Shown here one piece after another: positions 13,101 to 27,400 of a stretch of 64,000 nucleotides of DNA. A program made the translations under genes and the position numbers. The stretch's first letter is position 1. Every line of letters begins with the position of its first letter. Source of the stretch: Osmia lignaria lignaria (Eukaryota > Arthropoda > Insecta > Hymenoptera > Megachilidae); contig NC_135032.1 in assembly GCF_051020975.1 (NCBI RefSeq), forward strand, positions 13,082,001 through 13,146,000, in the 5' to 3' direction. The notes under the pieces are model-generated. The model did no database searches. It was not told the DNA's origin and saw nothing but the letters and a program-made list of their open reading frames with translations.

Positions 13101-13898
13101 TAATTTTGAAAGATAGTAATTTTATGTTATGTTTATGACAAGTAGTCTATATATTATTCTTTAATTTGTTAATAATTGAACAAGTATATTAATAAAAGAT
13201 ACCAAACATATTTTACAACTATATCTATTCTTATTAATGTTTATAGGATTTTTTAACAGTACAAGCAGTTGAATTTTAAGTGTCTTCAAAAATAAATTAT
13301 TATTATTAACATATGTGTATATGCAAATTTGAAAATTCTGTAAAAAATTGCTGGTTGTGTTATTATTGTTGAACTTTCCCTTTCTTAATTACATTATACT
13401 CATGTGTAAAGCAGTAAGAAATAGGTGTAACTTTCCTAAATTTACTATTATTTTATTATCTGTGGTGGTTAATTTTTGTAGGCGTGCTCAGTTGTTCCAA
13501 TTTGCCATTTATTTCTATTCATTGCTATCTTCTCCTGTCGAGTGTAAAGTTGTCTAATATTGTTTGGAATGCCTCGCTAGTATGATTCTTTTACTGAAGA
13601 ATAGATATTTTTTTTTTCTTTTGGATAGAAGAGCTGGTGCTCCACTCGATAAAAGAGCAAATTTTAAAATGTAAAATGCTCAAAATCGAGGTATTCGTTT
13701 GATACTAGATAGTCAGAAGTTTTATCATTCTTTTATGGTGATTAAATACTATAACAAAATGTTGCAATGTGTATGTATGCAAAGAATGTATGCAGTACTC
13801 TGTGGTAGCACAATTTATTATAATTCTTGCCTTTACTACTGTGGCAAATGAACAATACATATGGACTATTATATTATTCAGGGTTCTTCAATATATGA

Positions 13899-13950
<52 letters not shown>

Positions 13951-14289
13951 TTGTCGCTGTCATTATTATTATTATCACCGTCATTTATCATTGTCATAAT
14001 TCATAATTTTTCTGCTATTAATACTACTAATACCAGTGTTATTTCTGTCTTCACCTTTTGCATTATTGCTACCATTAAGAGTATATATTTACTGTTGATA
14101 TAATTTTTATAATCTTTGTTCTTGTTGGTATCATCATCGCTATCATTGATTCTGACATAATCACTTCTGCTCATGTTACCATGATAGTTATTATAAATAT
14201 CATTGCCATCAGTGATTATTGTTGGTTTCATTACTTTTACTAGTGATATTACTATTTCAACTGTCACTGTTGCTGCTATTCTATTATTG

Positions 14290-14361
<72 letters not shown>

Positions 14362-15492
14362 TTATTATTATTATTATTATTACTATCACTACTATCGCTG
14401 CTTCTTCTACTATTGCTATTGTTACCTATATTGATACTATTTCTTTATTTATTATTATGATTACCATCATCATTATCATCATTTCTATAGTCTATTGTCA
14501 TGCAGTTATTATCATTATTCTATTACCATTATTAGCATCATCATTATTACCACTATTATTACTATTACTATAACTATTATTACTACTATTACTATTATTA
14601 TAATATTACGTTATATTATACTATATATCATATTACAATTATTAATTGTTTATTTTCAAGTTACTGTTAAAGGCATTTCAATTAAAATCTTACTTTTTAA
14701 TACAAAGTTAAGCTGTAATATTTGGCACATGAAATATAATAAAAATCATGGTTCATTATTAATTGATGACTATAGATTCATTGTCAGTGGAAGTAAATAA
14801 ATGATGTGTATACTGGTTTGTTAAATAAGTATTGCAATCTTGCAAGACCCATTCCCTTAACTATGTAGCGTTTTTTTTTTTTTTTGTTCTGAATGGAAAT
14901 GTATATAATAGTAGCTGTCTTTTATTTGTGCATGGTATTTTAAGGTGCACAGTTGTAATTATTTAATATGTATTGAATATATGTTCTATTATACTTATGC
15001 ACGTTCAGGTTTAGTCCTTTATTATTGAAATGCACCGCTGACAGATCTGTAAAGACTGACGATTCGAACATGGTGAATGGAGTGGACGAGGCTGTTACAA
15101 ATGCACACACAGTGGAAGATTCTGAACAAGTATCTAGGTGTGAATGTAATTCCTCTGCTGCCTCACAAAATTCCCAGTCACAAGTGGGAGTGTCTTCTAC
15201 TTTCCCCGTAGTAAGTACTTTTTTTTTTAAATAATAATTTTTATTGTAAAAATTGTCCAATGATTCTCACTGTCAATATATTTTTCACTTTGTTTAGATA
15301 TTAATGTGACATTAATGAGAATAATACTTACTGTTGTATGAAAATTTTGGCCAATGTAAAATGAAGAAAGCTTAACTTTATATTTTGTTACTTTAGGATC
15401 TTCTGAAGCCAAGCTATGCCCAAGTAGCACAGCACTGTCGTGAACTACCTTGTACAAAGCATAAAACAGATGAAAGAGATGGAAATGTATAA
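10119..15492 (+). CDS. larp4B: La-related protein 4 / 4B, mRNA-binding stability factor
   Basis: Eight coding exons (10119-10474, 10563-10812, 10927-11067, 11242-11466, 11538-11683, 11780-12649, 15009-15210, 15397-15492) sum to 2286 nt, 761 aa. The exon carrying the ATG begins at 10108. Seen: La motif at about residues 105-190 (LEYYFSRENL, LLSQMDNDQYVPIWTVANF, VRPNHKRCIVILREIPD), then an RRM-like segment (ISCEFAHNSSWYVTFESDDD, KPIMARIKA). FDLEASAFPPLPG, NRLSDVVKG and, in the last exon, KPSYAQVAQ match conserved boxes of human LARP4. A ten-glutamine run (12411-12440) sits in the disordered middle. Known role: it binds poly(A)/A-rich mRNA and PABP and stabilises transcripts in the cytoplasm. 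The intron before the last two exons is 2.36 kb and carries large trinucleotide repeats. If the donor at 12649 is not used, translation stops at the TGA at 12651-12653. Confidence 0.93.
12411..12440 (+). repeat. In-frame (CAA)10 polyglutamine tract in larp4B
   Basis: Ten uninterrupted CAA codons encode ten glutamines inside the low-complexity region of LARP4B. A pure codon run is prone to length change between individuals. Confidence 0.9.
12785..12886 (+). CDS. Candidate 33-aa one-pass membrane microprotein in larp4B intron
   Basis: The ORF starts at ATG 12785 and stops at TAG 12884-12886. It is a short basic head (MKPEKIAK) followed by about 24 hydrophobic residues (LCLIVLAALYACYALYGG and on) and a KFV tail. 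That is the layout of a single transmembrane helix. It lies just after an acceptor-like TTATGTTCAG at 12776, about 130 bp past the unspliced LARP4B stop. It could be translated from an intron-retained or alternatively ended transcript, or could be chance. No family is recognised. Confidence 0.25.
   Translation: MKPEKIAKLCLIVLAALYACYALYGGCILVKFV
13899..14640. repeat. Trinucleotide microsatellite cluster in larp4B intron
   Basis: A long ATT/TTA run at about 13899-13951 is followed by degenerate ATT-rich sequence. Then comes a CTA run from about 14290 to 14358 that switches to TTA until about 14382, then imperfect CTA/TTA/CAT triplets to about 14600. Forward reading frames through it give only poly-Leu, poly-Ile or poly-Tyr, so the long ORFs here are artefacts. 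The triplet periodicity spans about 700 bp. Confidence 0.85.
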
Positions 15493-18400
15493 ATCAATAT
15501 GTAAGTAAACATTTTTTATAAAATCATATTATTCTTCGGATAAGTAAGCAGAATTTATTTAATACATAAAATTAAAGATGAAGTGAACTAAGCACATTTA
15601 CAGATACTACCACAGTGAATTTCAATATTTAGCTGTTATTCTTCATCTGGATTATATGGATTATGTACCACTATTTTTATCCTACACTGGGTATAGTGGG
15701 TACGAAGAAAACTTTTTACATTGTACAGTGACTTCGCCTACAATGAATGTGGTATCAATTAACTATGAATCATAAAGAATTGTTTGAAGAAACTCTAATT
15801 CGCTGCATATTTAAGAAAATATGTTTGCTGGCAGGATAATACATTGTGTAGAAGAGTATTGTTATTGCTTTGGTTCTGTGATTTTGGAGGTACATATTTG
15901 TTAGCTTGTAAAAATGTTAAACTAAGGTATTAATCTTTTAATTCCTTTCTCCTCTCCCTTTTCATAGCACAGGGCCGTAACTGGGAAATGTTTATCTTTG
16001 TGCCAAACCTTGCTATGCGCGTACAGCTTAATGAATGTTCAGAGTGCAACGAAATTTATTCTCAAACAGAATTCTGATTTGTTTAAATAAAAAAAGAGAA
16101 TGTAATTTTTGAAGCAGATAAATGTTAAGAATATTTATTAGAAAACGATCTAATTTCTGTTTCTCATAATTTCTTTTTTTATATATATCATTACAAATAT
16201 TCATGGACAAATTTTGCATAGTTTCCAGAATATTAATGACAATTATACTGAATAACAATTAATGTACAAATGAAACATTTGCTGTATTGTCTGAATTCTA
16301 GTTTCTATAAAGAAAAGAAAAATCAAAATCCGAGGAAAATAAAAAAAGTGCTATGTATATGTTATTGCCTGCAATAATGCGTATTGAGTTTTCTTTAATA
16401 TTAACAATAACAAATATAATTATTACAACATATTGTAGTCATTAAATTTATATTAATATTATTGAAGCATTATTGCTTTATAAATAATAATGATAAAATA
16501 TTTATGTAGTTATTTCTAATTTACAGGAACATTATTTTTTGATTTAAACAAAAAATGAATAATATTAACATTTTATATTGCCTCAAGTACATTCTACTCT
16601 CCACTAGAAGCTTTAAAATTTTTGTCCCAGTTGAATCAGAAGTAATAATACAATACGTGTTATTGATATTCTGGAAATAATACTAACAGATTTTAGTTTT
16701 GTGTTCAAGTTAAAAAAGACGAAAAGAACGAATGGTAATTGTTACAACATTTAGGCACCTATTTACGGCACTGACTTTTCTTTTTAATATTACCGTTACA
16801 TGAGATAACATACAATTTAGAATTATGCTTTGGCAAGTAATATAAGAGTTGTCAGAAATATGGTCTTTGAGCACACATTTAAGTGCCTCAAAACGTTGTG
16901 TATATTACAGGAGCTTGGCTTTAGATGTTATATAATTACATGTATCTATACATTGTAGCAAAGAACGCATATGATATATTTGTTACTAATATGCGTACAG
17001 AAATTGAAATAATGAATATTGAACGAAAAACCAATCTCCTGAACTACAGAATAATTACCAATATGTATAATTATACTTTACATTTATAATACTGCCTTTT
17101 AATTTTTTTATATCTGAAATGATTAGTCGCGATGTTGAATATACAGAAAAAAAATTTGTTATCAACTGTAAATGCATTAAGATATTAATTATTTCAGTTT
17201 AAAATCGTGGTGCTGTAAACACTTTGCTTTAGCCTCAGTCCTGTAGCACAACTTACATTAATTGTATCTCGGTGATACATTTAAAAATTGGTGTAATGTC
17301 GTTAATTACATCAACAAATAAGTATGATACATTTAAGATACATACATAAATATCTTTTTATTAGTAAATTCATTTGTTTGAAGAACGGGGCTTTATATAT
17401 ATTTTAATATTATTATCTTTTATTTTGTGTAGATTTGCCATTTCGTTTTCGTTCCTTTTTTTTTTTTTTATTTTGGACCTAGAATATTACTTTAAAGAAA
17501 GTTGTGCACATGTACTATATTTAAACATGATTATAGAAATAATGAAATGAACTGTGAGGCAAGAAATTTTGTGTTGTTTTTCTTCCAAACTTATATCTCA
17601 TTAAATGTGACAATAATGTATTATCAGTATTTAATTTCAGTTTCACTAACTAATAATAACATTTGTCTTTTATATTTATATACAAAAGAAAGATTATTTC
17701 TAAAATTATAAGTCATGTGCATATATTTTTAATATTATCGAATGATCAAAGACATTAATTGATCAGTTATTCTATTTGGTTCACTTATTTTGCATACTAA
17801 CATGAATTTACTAATAAAAATATTTATATAAATACGAAAAATACACGCATATATACATAAAAATTGGATAAGCATTAACATTTCTTGATAATGGAATTTT
17901 AGAAAACGTAAACGATGTTAAAGTGATTTGTCTTACTTTATGCGTTACCCTATAAATTATGTATAGCTAATTATGTGTATGCTTTGAATATTCGTTTTAA
18001 TTATTGCTACGGATTATATGTAAAAAAAGAAATTGAAAGTTGATTCCTCTCTATACATTGTCTTTACTAAATGTATGGAATTTAATGTAAGAAACACTAA
18101 ACTGGTGGTATATTATATACCTGTACAATACAAAGTGAGAAATAGATACACCAATACCTTGGATCGTAATGATCACATGTATTGTCGGAAAAAAAGGAAA
18201 AAAAAATTAATAATAATTGACAGTGACTAATAACTATCTAAAATATTTAGTTTGTAATGCTGAAAGTAAATTAAATAAAACTTTCTTAAGCTTTAAATAG
18301 AAAAAAAAAAGTTGATGATAAAAGTTTTTGTGCTGGCAGTTGAATTAGAATATATATAATTATTTGAAGGTAAAAAACGATTCCAAATGGTCCAGGGTAA

Positions 18401-21400
18401 GGGTAGTATATTGGGATAAAATTGTGATTGGAATGTGTGGAAAAAGGTATATTAGAACTTCGTTCTTTTTTAATAATCTCGTCACATAATCGTGGCTGAT
18501 AAACTTACGTTCATTCATTCATCAGAATAAACTGTGATTAGATTGAAGTTCAACAGAAATACAATGTATAATGTACTCCGTTTCATAGGCTATACAGGCC
18601 TAGAAAGTCTGATTTTTTAACTACTATGAAAAACTTGTGTATTATATGATCTATGACGTTTGTTTATTACTATGTAAAGTGACAAATTTCAAAATTAAAC
18701 ATTAATTACTGTTATTGGTTTTGCTTTTACTTTAAATCTCATGTGTTATTTATCTAATTAATTTTCAAGAATTATATTTTGCGTTCATTGGAAATTGCAT
18801 AAATGCAGATTTAGATAAAAAATATATGGCCTAGTGTTGCAAATGAATTAGACAAAACTAATTTCAGTAAATACGACGGAAATTAATAATATATTTAAAT
18901 AAATGTGAAGCAAAGAACCATTTCTCTATGTAATTTTATTCAGGGCATAAAGAAACTGCCAATATCTTTAACATAAGAGACTGACAGTATCTTTACACAT
19001 GATGCAAGTTTAATTAAAGTTGTGAGACCGATTCAATACTGTTCCACAAAAAGAAAGAAATATTGTTTGTGCATATAAAGTTGAATATGAAGGCTTTGTA
19101 CATTACAAGGAATCAAATCAAATTATACACGATTTCATATTACCTATTAATTATGATTCAAATACATCAAACATGACCTCACTAACACTGTTATATTAAA
19201 ATCAAATGAATAGTAAATTACATACTTTCTGATTGCAAGTTTTGTAAACATCTTATTTGGTACATATCTCAATACGAGAAAGTTACAAAAAAAAAAATGA
19301 GTTTTATTCATTGTTAATACTAGTTAGAAAGTAAACTTTAAAAATTAACATTATTTTGTAAATTACGATATCCCTAACAAATAATAATGTGTAATTATGG
19401 TATATAGTTCGAAACTTTTTCGTCTTCCCTTATTATCTTATGTTATAATATTTCATACATTGATTCTAGAACTTAACAATATATACTAAGCATTTTGTTT
19501 CTATTATTTAAAAGATTGTTTTTAGTAAAGGATAAAATATGATTATTAAAAACAGTACACATTAGTTTATTTTGTCTAAAAGTATATAGTTTCTATCATA
19601 TGAAAGACACTATTACATGTTCTGTAACATTTAGTCATTCGAAAAATTTATAGAATCTTAATGTAATTTCTTTAATAAAAATAAATAAACATTTTATTCT
19701 GATATTCTATTAAGAATCTAAAGACTTATTTTGATTCAGAAATTCTATGTTTATAAGTACCATCAGGCACAAAAATAAATTATTTGTAAATATTAAATTC
19801 ATGATCATTATTGAGTTGTACCTTAAACGATCATGTATTTATGATATATAAAATATTTTAAGGTAAATGTAGTATATTGTATTGAATACATTAAATTTTT
19901 CACGAGAATGAACATTTTTTTGTTTAAGCCTGGAAATTTTGTTAAAAGGTTTATGCCTTGTTTTATCGCACAAATATAGTATTAATGACTTAATAACTTT
20001 TTTAACGGTTTCATGTGAAACACAAAATGTACAGAAATAACAAAAGTAATGCTACTAAAATATTTGTAACTACTACACCGACCATTTTTGCAGACAAAGT
20101 ATCGAGTAAACTGTAATTAAGTATACATCATTAATATTATGATGTTAAAAAACGACAAGTGTTTTGTTAAGCATATATTTATAAATCAATTTGATGTTTT
20201 TAACATTCCTGAAATTCTTATTATTATTATTCTGCGTTTTTTCATTATAACGTATGTTATGAACGTTACTGTAAATAAGATTTGTTTATCATAGTGGGCA
20301 CTGGACTACAATGTCTATGATAACTACATTAAAATATTTTTAAAAACTATACATGGAAAATTCATGCTGATATATTTGTAACTGCGCATTATAAATAATT
20401 ATTGTTTTGTATAATATCACTCTTGCATTATGAAAAAGTTCATGTACAAGAGTTTTACATCTATTATCATATCCTAATTCGATTAGAGAGATACAGTTTA
20501 TTGCATTCAAACGAAAGGGATTAAGTAATAAAAGCACGTGACATTAAATGGAATCTTATAAACGTCAAGATATAAAAATGCAAGCAGTGATCATCTCTTA
20601 AACATGTTACTTCCTGTTCATTATCAATATGAATGTAATTAATATCTAAGATTAAAGGTTCTGCTTATGATTAGTTAAGTATAATGATTAATTTGATTTA
20701 AAGTTATCTGCTATGAAAATTACGAAATCTTACGTATATACTCTGTACAAAAGATAAGAAGTTTATCTATCAGGTACAGGAACTAGGTTGCAAAAATGTT
20801 CGTATTTATAATACCAGCAAGATATTTACATATGCACTGTACATTTCGTTGTTTTAAAATGAATTTGTATATTTGGGTCCAAGGAAAACCATTTACAACA
20901 TTGCTATCGTTTTTTGAAAAAATACAAACATTGTAATTGTAATCAATGTAATTTCATTGATTTTTATTATAAATATTAGCCACAACGTGTTTCATTAAAT
21001 TACAATAACAAATACTGTTTATGACCGAATATTAATTTTGTAAATGGTCCACTGTTATAGATACAAAGAATGATTTGTATCTTAAAAATTATACTTGGAA
21101 AAACTGTTAGATGATAAAATGCGATTAATTCTTTTTCTTATGTTCCAATATGAACTGATTAGTTTGTATTGAGCAATTAGATTAATTGTTCATTTCGAAT
21201 GAGAAATATTCTCATCGGTTACATTAATTGTGCCCCTGTAATACTTATAAATGCGTCCTCTATCATTAATTACATTGTGGACGATCTCGTTGTATGTTCA
21301 GTGCCTTTTAACATATATTCATATACATGTAAAAATCAATTGATCCTTTTGTATTTATCGATATCTTCCAATTTCTGGGTGAACGAGTTTGCATGATTCA

Positions 21401-22656
21401 AAATAATTCGACGAAAATGCTCCTATATTCCCTGCCGATTGAAAAAGAGAATGTTAAAAAGAAAAATATGAAACTTAATTAAACGTTGACTTGTTTCATG
21501 TAAACAAAAATCGTATGAAACAAATCAAATTTAAATTAGGCGTGTGTATACACGCATACATTTGTGTTTGATGTGTGAACATTCTCAATGTAATCTGTAA
21601 TCATATATATTTGTATATAATACACAGATTAATTTGTTGCGTCCATTATGTGGTTAGAGACTAATTTGTACATACTATAAATACACGATGAATGAATAAA
21701 TAAATGAATGTACCAAACTTTACAAGATCAACATCTACATTTTTTGTCATTTGATATTAATTATAAATAATATTAATAATTTAAAGTTGTAGAATACATT
21801 AAATTGTTACATCAATTTATTGTATGTACGAAATTATAAATTTTTATTTGCAAATGCTCTGTACAAGTAATACAATTTATTTTATATTTCTTACAAAATT
21901 CGAATTGCTTCGATTGAAATAGAAATTTGAATACATAAAATAATTAATATTCTGTAATTACCGAATGATTCAAATATTTATAAAAATTGTATAAAATTTA
22001 TAAACTAAATACAAGTTTTTCTACATAAAGAAATTTAAAACAAATATCGATGAAGTATAAAGAATACCAACTTTATTTGTATTTTCTCTTGAAATTTTGT
22101 TTCTATATTAAACAATCAACATTTGTTTAATACAAAACTGATTGTAATAATAAAATAATTGTAACAATTTATAAATAGATTGCAAAATACTTAAGATGAA
22201 GCAAAATTGAATTAAGATTAAATAGCATTGAGTCAGCCAATAGCCGTTGCGATTGAACCGATATTAATTTTGAATGTGATGTTTTATATTAACTCTTCTT
22301 CATATCACTGTCATAAGTTAATATTTAATATTAAGAATTGAATCGGCAATAAAAAAAAAAAATACATCCAAGTTATATTCATACTTTGTGGTTCAATGAT
22401 TAAAAGTATGTAAACATAACCTATAATAATAAATGATACATCTGATTGACAGTATTACGATTATATGTATCAAAAAATGAAAAGAAATTAATACATAAAT
22501 GTGTTAAGAAATTACCATATAATTATTACATTTTAAAGACAAGATTGAATTAATAAAGTAAAATAAAATCCTTAATTTCATACTTGTTATAAATTTTTTC
22601 TTATAAAAATGTTTTAAGTTTATTAATTATTTAGTGCTTAATGAATAGATTTAGAA
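15493..22656. other. 7-kb AT-rich stretch without a recognisable gene
   Basis: I see no ORF with family features on either strand. Many AATAAA words (for example near 18276, 19673 and 21696) and poly-T/poly-A runs occur. The first part, perhaps most of it, may be the 3' UTR of larp4B; long 3' UTRs are common for RNA-binding-protein genes. Unannotated noncoding RNA cannot be excluded from sequence alone. Confidence 0.4.
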
Positions 22657-23823
22657 ATGAAATATTCTACATCACCTCCGATAAGCAGGTGTAATTCACC
22701 TGGTCCAATTGAGTCAGGCTCAAGCTTGCCGATGCCAGTAACTTACAGGTAAACTGTATTTTTCAGGATAATATTTTCATATCTGTTTTAAATAACAAAA
22801 AATTGTGTGTTTTAGGCAAGATTGTATGGGTGCAGCAACAAAATGTTATAAATATCTGAGAAAGCTATTGAAATTTGAACAAATGGATTTTGAGTTTGCT
22901 TTGTGGCAAATGATCTTTTTATTTACATCACCACAGAAAGTGTATAGAAATTTTCAAAGCAGGAAACGTATGTTATTTTACTTATAAAACAATATTTACA
23001 TAGTACATTTATATTATAATGAAATTTTGTTTTAGAAACAAAATCACAATTTGCAAGAGATGATCCTGCGTTTTTGGTATTGCTAATGTGTTGCCTGTGT
23101 ATATCTTCTATTGGTTTTACTATAGTTTTGGGATTAGGATTTCTTCAATTTATAAAGTTATTATTTTATATGGTATTCATTGATTATCTTGTAGCTGGTA
23201 TAATAGTAGCTACAATATTCTGGTAAAAATCTGAATTATTTGAGTGATACATATAATGTATAAACCATTAACAATTTTTAAAATTTCATTAATTTTTCTT
23301 TATTACAGGTTTATAACAAATCGTTATTTAAGAATTGATAAAACTCAGGATGTAGAATGGGGTTATGCATTTGATATTCATTTGAATGCATTTTTTCCAC
23401 CTTTAGTCATACTTCATATTGTACAACTTTTTTTATATAATGGTAAAATGTTTAATATTTGTATGTAATATATTTATTCCTTGTTAACTTACAAATGTAT
23501 CGTATGACAGGTCTCATAAATCATGATACATTCTCATCAAGATTTGTTGGAAATACAATTTGGCTAATAGCTGTTGGATATTATATTTATATCACATTTT
23601 TGGGTTATACAAGTAAGTACATAAATTTGGTACTACAAGTATGTCATGAAATAAAGAATTCATTAAATTACTTAAATGCTTTGCAGGTATGGAAATACTT
23701 CATAAAACGCATATAATACTATCAACAGTACCAATAACATTACTGATATATGTCATGACATTATGTGCAGGCATTAATATTAGTCATTTAGTTATGGAAT
23801 TCTATCATTACCGAGTTGTCTAG
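22657..23823 (+). CDS. unc-50: UNC-50 family multipass Golgi membrane protein
   Basis: Six exons (22657-22748, 22816-22967, 23036-23222, 23309-23442, 23511-23612, 23687-23823) sum to 804 nt, 267 aa. Human UNC50 is of similar size. Seen: the cytosolic block YKYLRKLLKFEQMDFEFALW, then LFTSPQKVYRNF, KSQFARDDPAFLVLL and, after two hydrophobic segments, VEWGYAFDIHLNAFFPPLVI; GNTIWLIAVGYYIYITFLGY follows, and the protein ends EFYHYRVV. All are signature strings of the family, with about five membrane segments. Known role: Golgi/ER membrane protein needed for traffic of nicotinic acetylcholine receptors in worms; the yeast relative Gmh1 works with Arf-GEFs. It lies tail-to-tail with the STIL-like gene, with about 610 bp between stop codons. 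Confidence 0.95.
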
Positions 23824-24433
23824 GTAAAGTTTGTTATTTTAGTATAAAAATTAATTTTAAATTAATTGTCTTTGTATTAAATTTTGATATACACTTTTAT
23901 GCATCAAAATTTTAAAAAGTACAGATAAAAATGTTTATTGCATTTAATAATAAATAATATATATTTCCTAGGAAGAAAGAAAACTAATTGTTTAAGTAAA
24001 GAACATGTTGTGTATTTCTAATTGTAAAATTCAAATTTTACAATTAAATACTTGCAGATGTTTTGAATCTCCAGTTTTGTAAAAATTTAAAAATTTGTTG
24101 ATAGAAATATCGTTTTTTACCTTCTATGAATCATTTGAATAAAAATGCATTAGGTGTATTATTATATACCAATTATTTATATTAACATTGTATATAGTAC
24201 TCTTACAATGTTAGAGTAAGTTTTAAAATACTTGATTTCAAAATTAACCTTTATTTAATTTATATAAAGTAAATAATGTACAATATAATGGGTGTGTGTG
24301 TCTGTATATATATATATATCTTACTGAATATAGATTTATTCTTTATTCTTTAATCTGTCAAATGCTTGTGGTGGGTGATAAGCATAATTAGCAGACTTAG
24401 TAAAAATTTTAAGTAACAATCAGTAATTAAGGT
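23824..24433. other. Shared 3' region between unc-50 and STIL
   Basis: AT-rich, with both genes ending into it. A short GT tract runs into a TA tract at about 24291-24320. Several forward AATAAT/AATAAA-like words and reverse TTTATT words could serve either transcript. Confidence 0.5.
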
Positions 24434-27400
24434 TTATAAAAGCTTAGGCTGCTGTTTTAAAGTTGAAATGTCTAAAATTTTACTGGGACAAGATGTTTTA
24501 GGCGTTTGATTAAAAGGAAACCGTTGTAATATTTTAGGGCTATTTTTTGAACTTGGAAGTTTTTTAAAGTCATTTTTTAAAGATGTTTCAACTGGTACTT
24601 TATTAATATCTGTAAAGAAAATGCTCAATGTTATTTTAACGATTTAATTAGTTAAAAAGTATGCTACGCATATCTATTAAAAATCATGTTTATTTATTTC
24701 ATTACCTTCTGCTTGAACACTGTTTTTTCCTGGAAGCAATTGATATCTTTCTAAATAACGCATTGTAGCAAATGACATATTTGTGCCTTGCATATTGCTA
24801 ACCATAAGATGTTTTAGAGATGTTGAGCCTTGCTTTTGTACTGCTAATTCAGCAAGTTGTTCATCCGTTAAATATTTTAAAGCCAATGCTTTCATATGCA
24901 TACTTGTATTTGTTTCATTTACAGCACTTGTAGCTTGTGTCATATTTGCTTGATAATCCAAACGTGGATAAAATGATAAGTCAAATGCCATCCTTTCAAA
25001 CAAATTATCAAATATTATTAATAATATATAAATTGAAACTCGATTATCTAAATAACGTTAACCAAATCCATCTTCAATTCTTTTCTTTTTTGCAAAAGTA
25101 TAGTAGCTAACAGATTAATAATAATATAACTGTTTCATATTAATGATTCTATTGCTGTTAACAGAATTTAGATAATCAAAATTACTTATATATATATACA
25201 CATGTATTTTATACCCATAAAACATACTTGTTACTACTGTTCAATTCTTTAACTTCTTGATTTTCATTCAAACTAATCCCAAGTTTTTTAAGTTGTTCCA
25301 ATGTGGCATTTTTTACAGTATCTAATGTTTTATTTTCAGTCTCATTTCGTTCATTCTGATTTACTTTTGCTTGATTTTGTTGTTGGTCATCTATAACACA
25401 TGAGTTCTGTAACAACTGATTTACTTGTCCCAGAACATTATTATAAAAGGTCCAGCCCACTTTTGAACTGCGTTTCACTTTTTCACTATCATCATCACTA
25501 GAGTATTCGTTCATGTCTACATGTATACTAGGTTCTGGAGTGGGTGGTGGCCTTTCATTTATTTTTAAATCACCGCCATTTAAAATCAAGCTATCTTCAA
25601 TACAATTAACACCTTTAATGACAGAAATTTGTCCTTCCTTTCTATAGTCTCTGTAACTATCAGAACTATTTACTGATTTGCATGCTTTTGCAGAATCATT
25701 ATCCTTTCTTATTTGTAGCTTTCTATAACGATTTGTAGGAGTGTTTGTTTCACCATTTTTATTTTCTAAAACATTATGTTCTGCATTTACAGTATTTTTT
25801 TGTACTGCCGGTGTTTTTATAATTTCGTAATTTCTTATTTCTTCCGTACAAGTTTTTCCTACATTTTTTTGTATACTATCCATAGTTTGATTTAAATTTG
25901 TAGTCATGTCTCTACACAATTTGGGGGACTCAGATCTAAGAGCATCTGTTTCTTTTTGTACATCTATATAAATCTGTCTCTCTAAATCTCTTGTAGAAGT
26001 ACTTGCATTTAAATTACTACTTTGTTGTTGACTAGATGACATATAACTTTCAGAATCTTCAACTATATTTTCTAATTGTCCACTTGGTATTCGAGTAAAA
26101 GAGTTCTTGTATCTTCTTAAAGATTCATTATTATCACGAACACCAACACTATTACATAGCTTTAAATTCTCTTTCTTCTGCTGACTATCTTGTTTTTCAC
26201 AATCATCAATATCTACTGTAAATGGGCTATTTTGTACAGTGAACTCAAAACTTGTCATTACACCTATAGAAACTTTTTGTTCCATAAATGTCTTCTTTGC
26301 TTGTGTTTCTGTCAATATTAATTCACTTTGATTTATATTTTCATTTCCATTTTCATTACAATTTTCTTTTCTTCTATCTTTGGAGAGTTCACTTTGACAT
26401 ACACTTCTTTTTGTGCTTCTTGGTACCTTAATATGATTAGTATCATTAGAATTTGCAAGGAATTGATTATTGTGATGCTGTACTGGGTATGAACAAGAAC
26501 ATTTTTTCCTTTCTTTTAAATTTTCTTCTTGCATTTTCAATAATCTATCCACTTGTGTTTGTAATGATTTAATTTGATCATTTTGACTGTTTATAATATG
26601 TAATAAGTTCTTTACTGTTTCTTGGGTATCTGTATTATGAGTAGAATAAGGATGAAATTGAGGAAAAGGATAAGTGTTCATATTAAAATAAGGATATTGT
26701 TGTCCTAAATAGTGTGGTAATGGATATTCACTTCTTTTCAGAGTATTAGGATTAATATGTGAATTTTGTATTTTTGATTCATTGACTGAATCATTAAATG
26801 ATACTTGCTTAGTTGAATTATTAGTTATTAGTTGTTTTTCATATAATAATGGGAAACATTCCTTTTTACTAAAAACATAATTGTCAGTATCTGTACAAGT
26901 TCTAACAGCATGCGATGGAGGTGACATACGATCACACTGTTCCATTATATTGCTGTATTGAGTTGTTATGCTATTTCTTTTAATAGGTGCTGTATTATTT
27001 TCACACACTTGATAGCTATGTTCATAAGAATTACCATCTCTTCTTGTATTAGTTTCTTTTTCATCAAAACTTTTATAATTAGAAGTATCTTTTCTTGAAC
27101 CATGATTGTTTCGTATAGATTCTTTTGGACTTTCTGTGGTGGTATTTTTTGTCGAATAAGATTGTGGAACATAATTTTGACTGGATTGTGTGTTTTGAGA
27201 ATTTATACTGTCAGTATTATTATAAGGCTTGCAAGAATAATTATGTTGCTTCCATGCTGCATAGGATCCATTGTTATTTGAAGAATATGAATTACTGTTC
27301 TTCTGTGTTAAAGTTTTACATTCTACAGAAGGTGAATGGAAATCTACATGTTGTATAGTTTTATAGCCTATAGGTTTATCAAATATCAAAGAAACTTCTG

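Noticed and set aside
14203..14460. Poly-leucine and poly-tyrosine ORFs near 14.3 kb
   Set aside because: They are readings of a CTA/TTA microsatellite in an intron.
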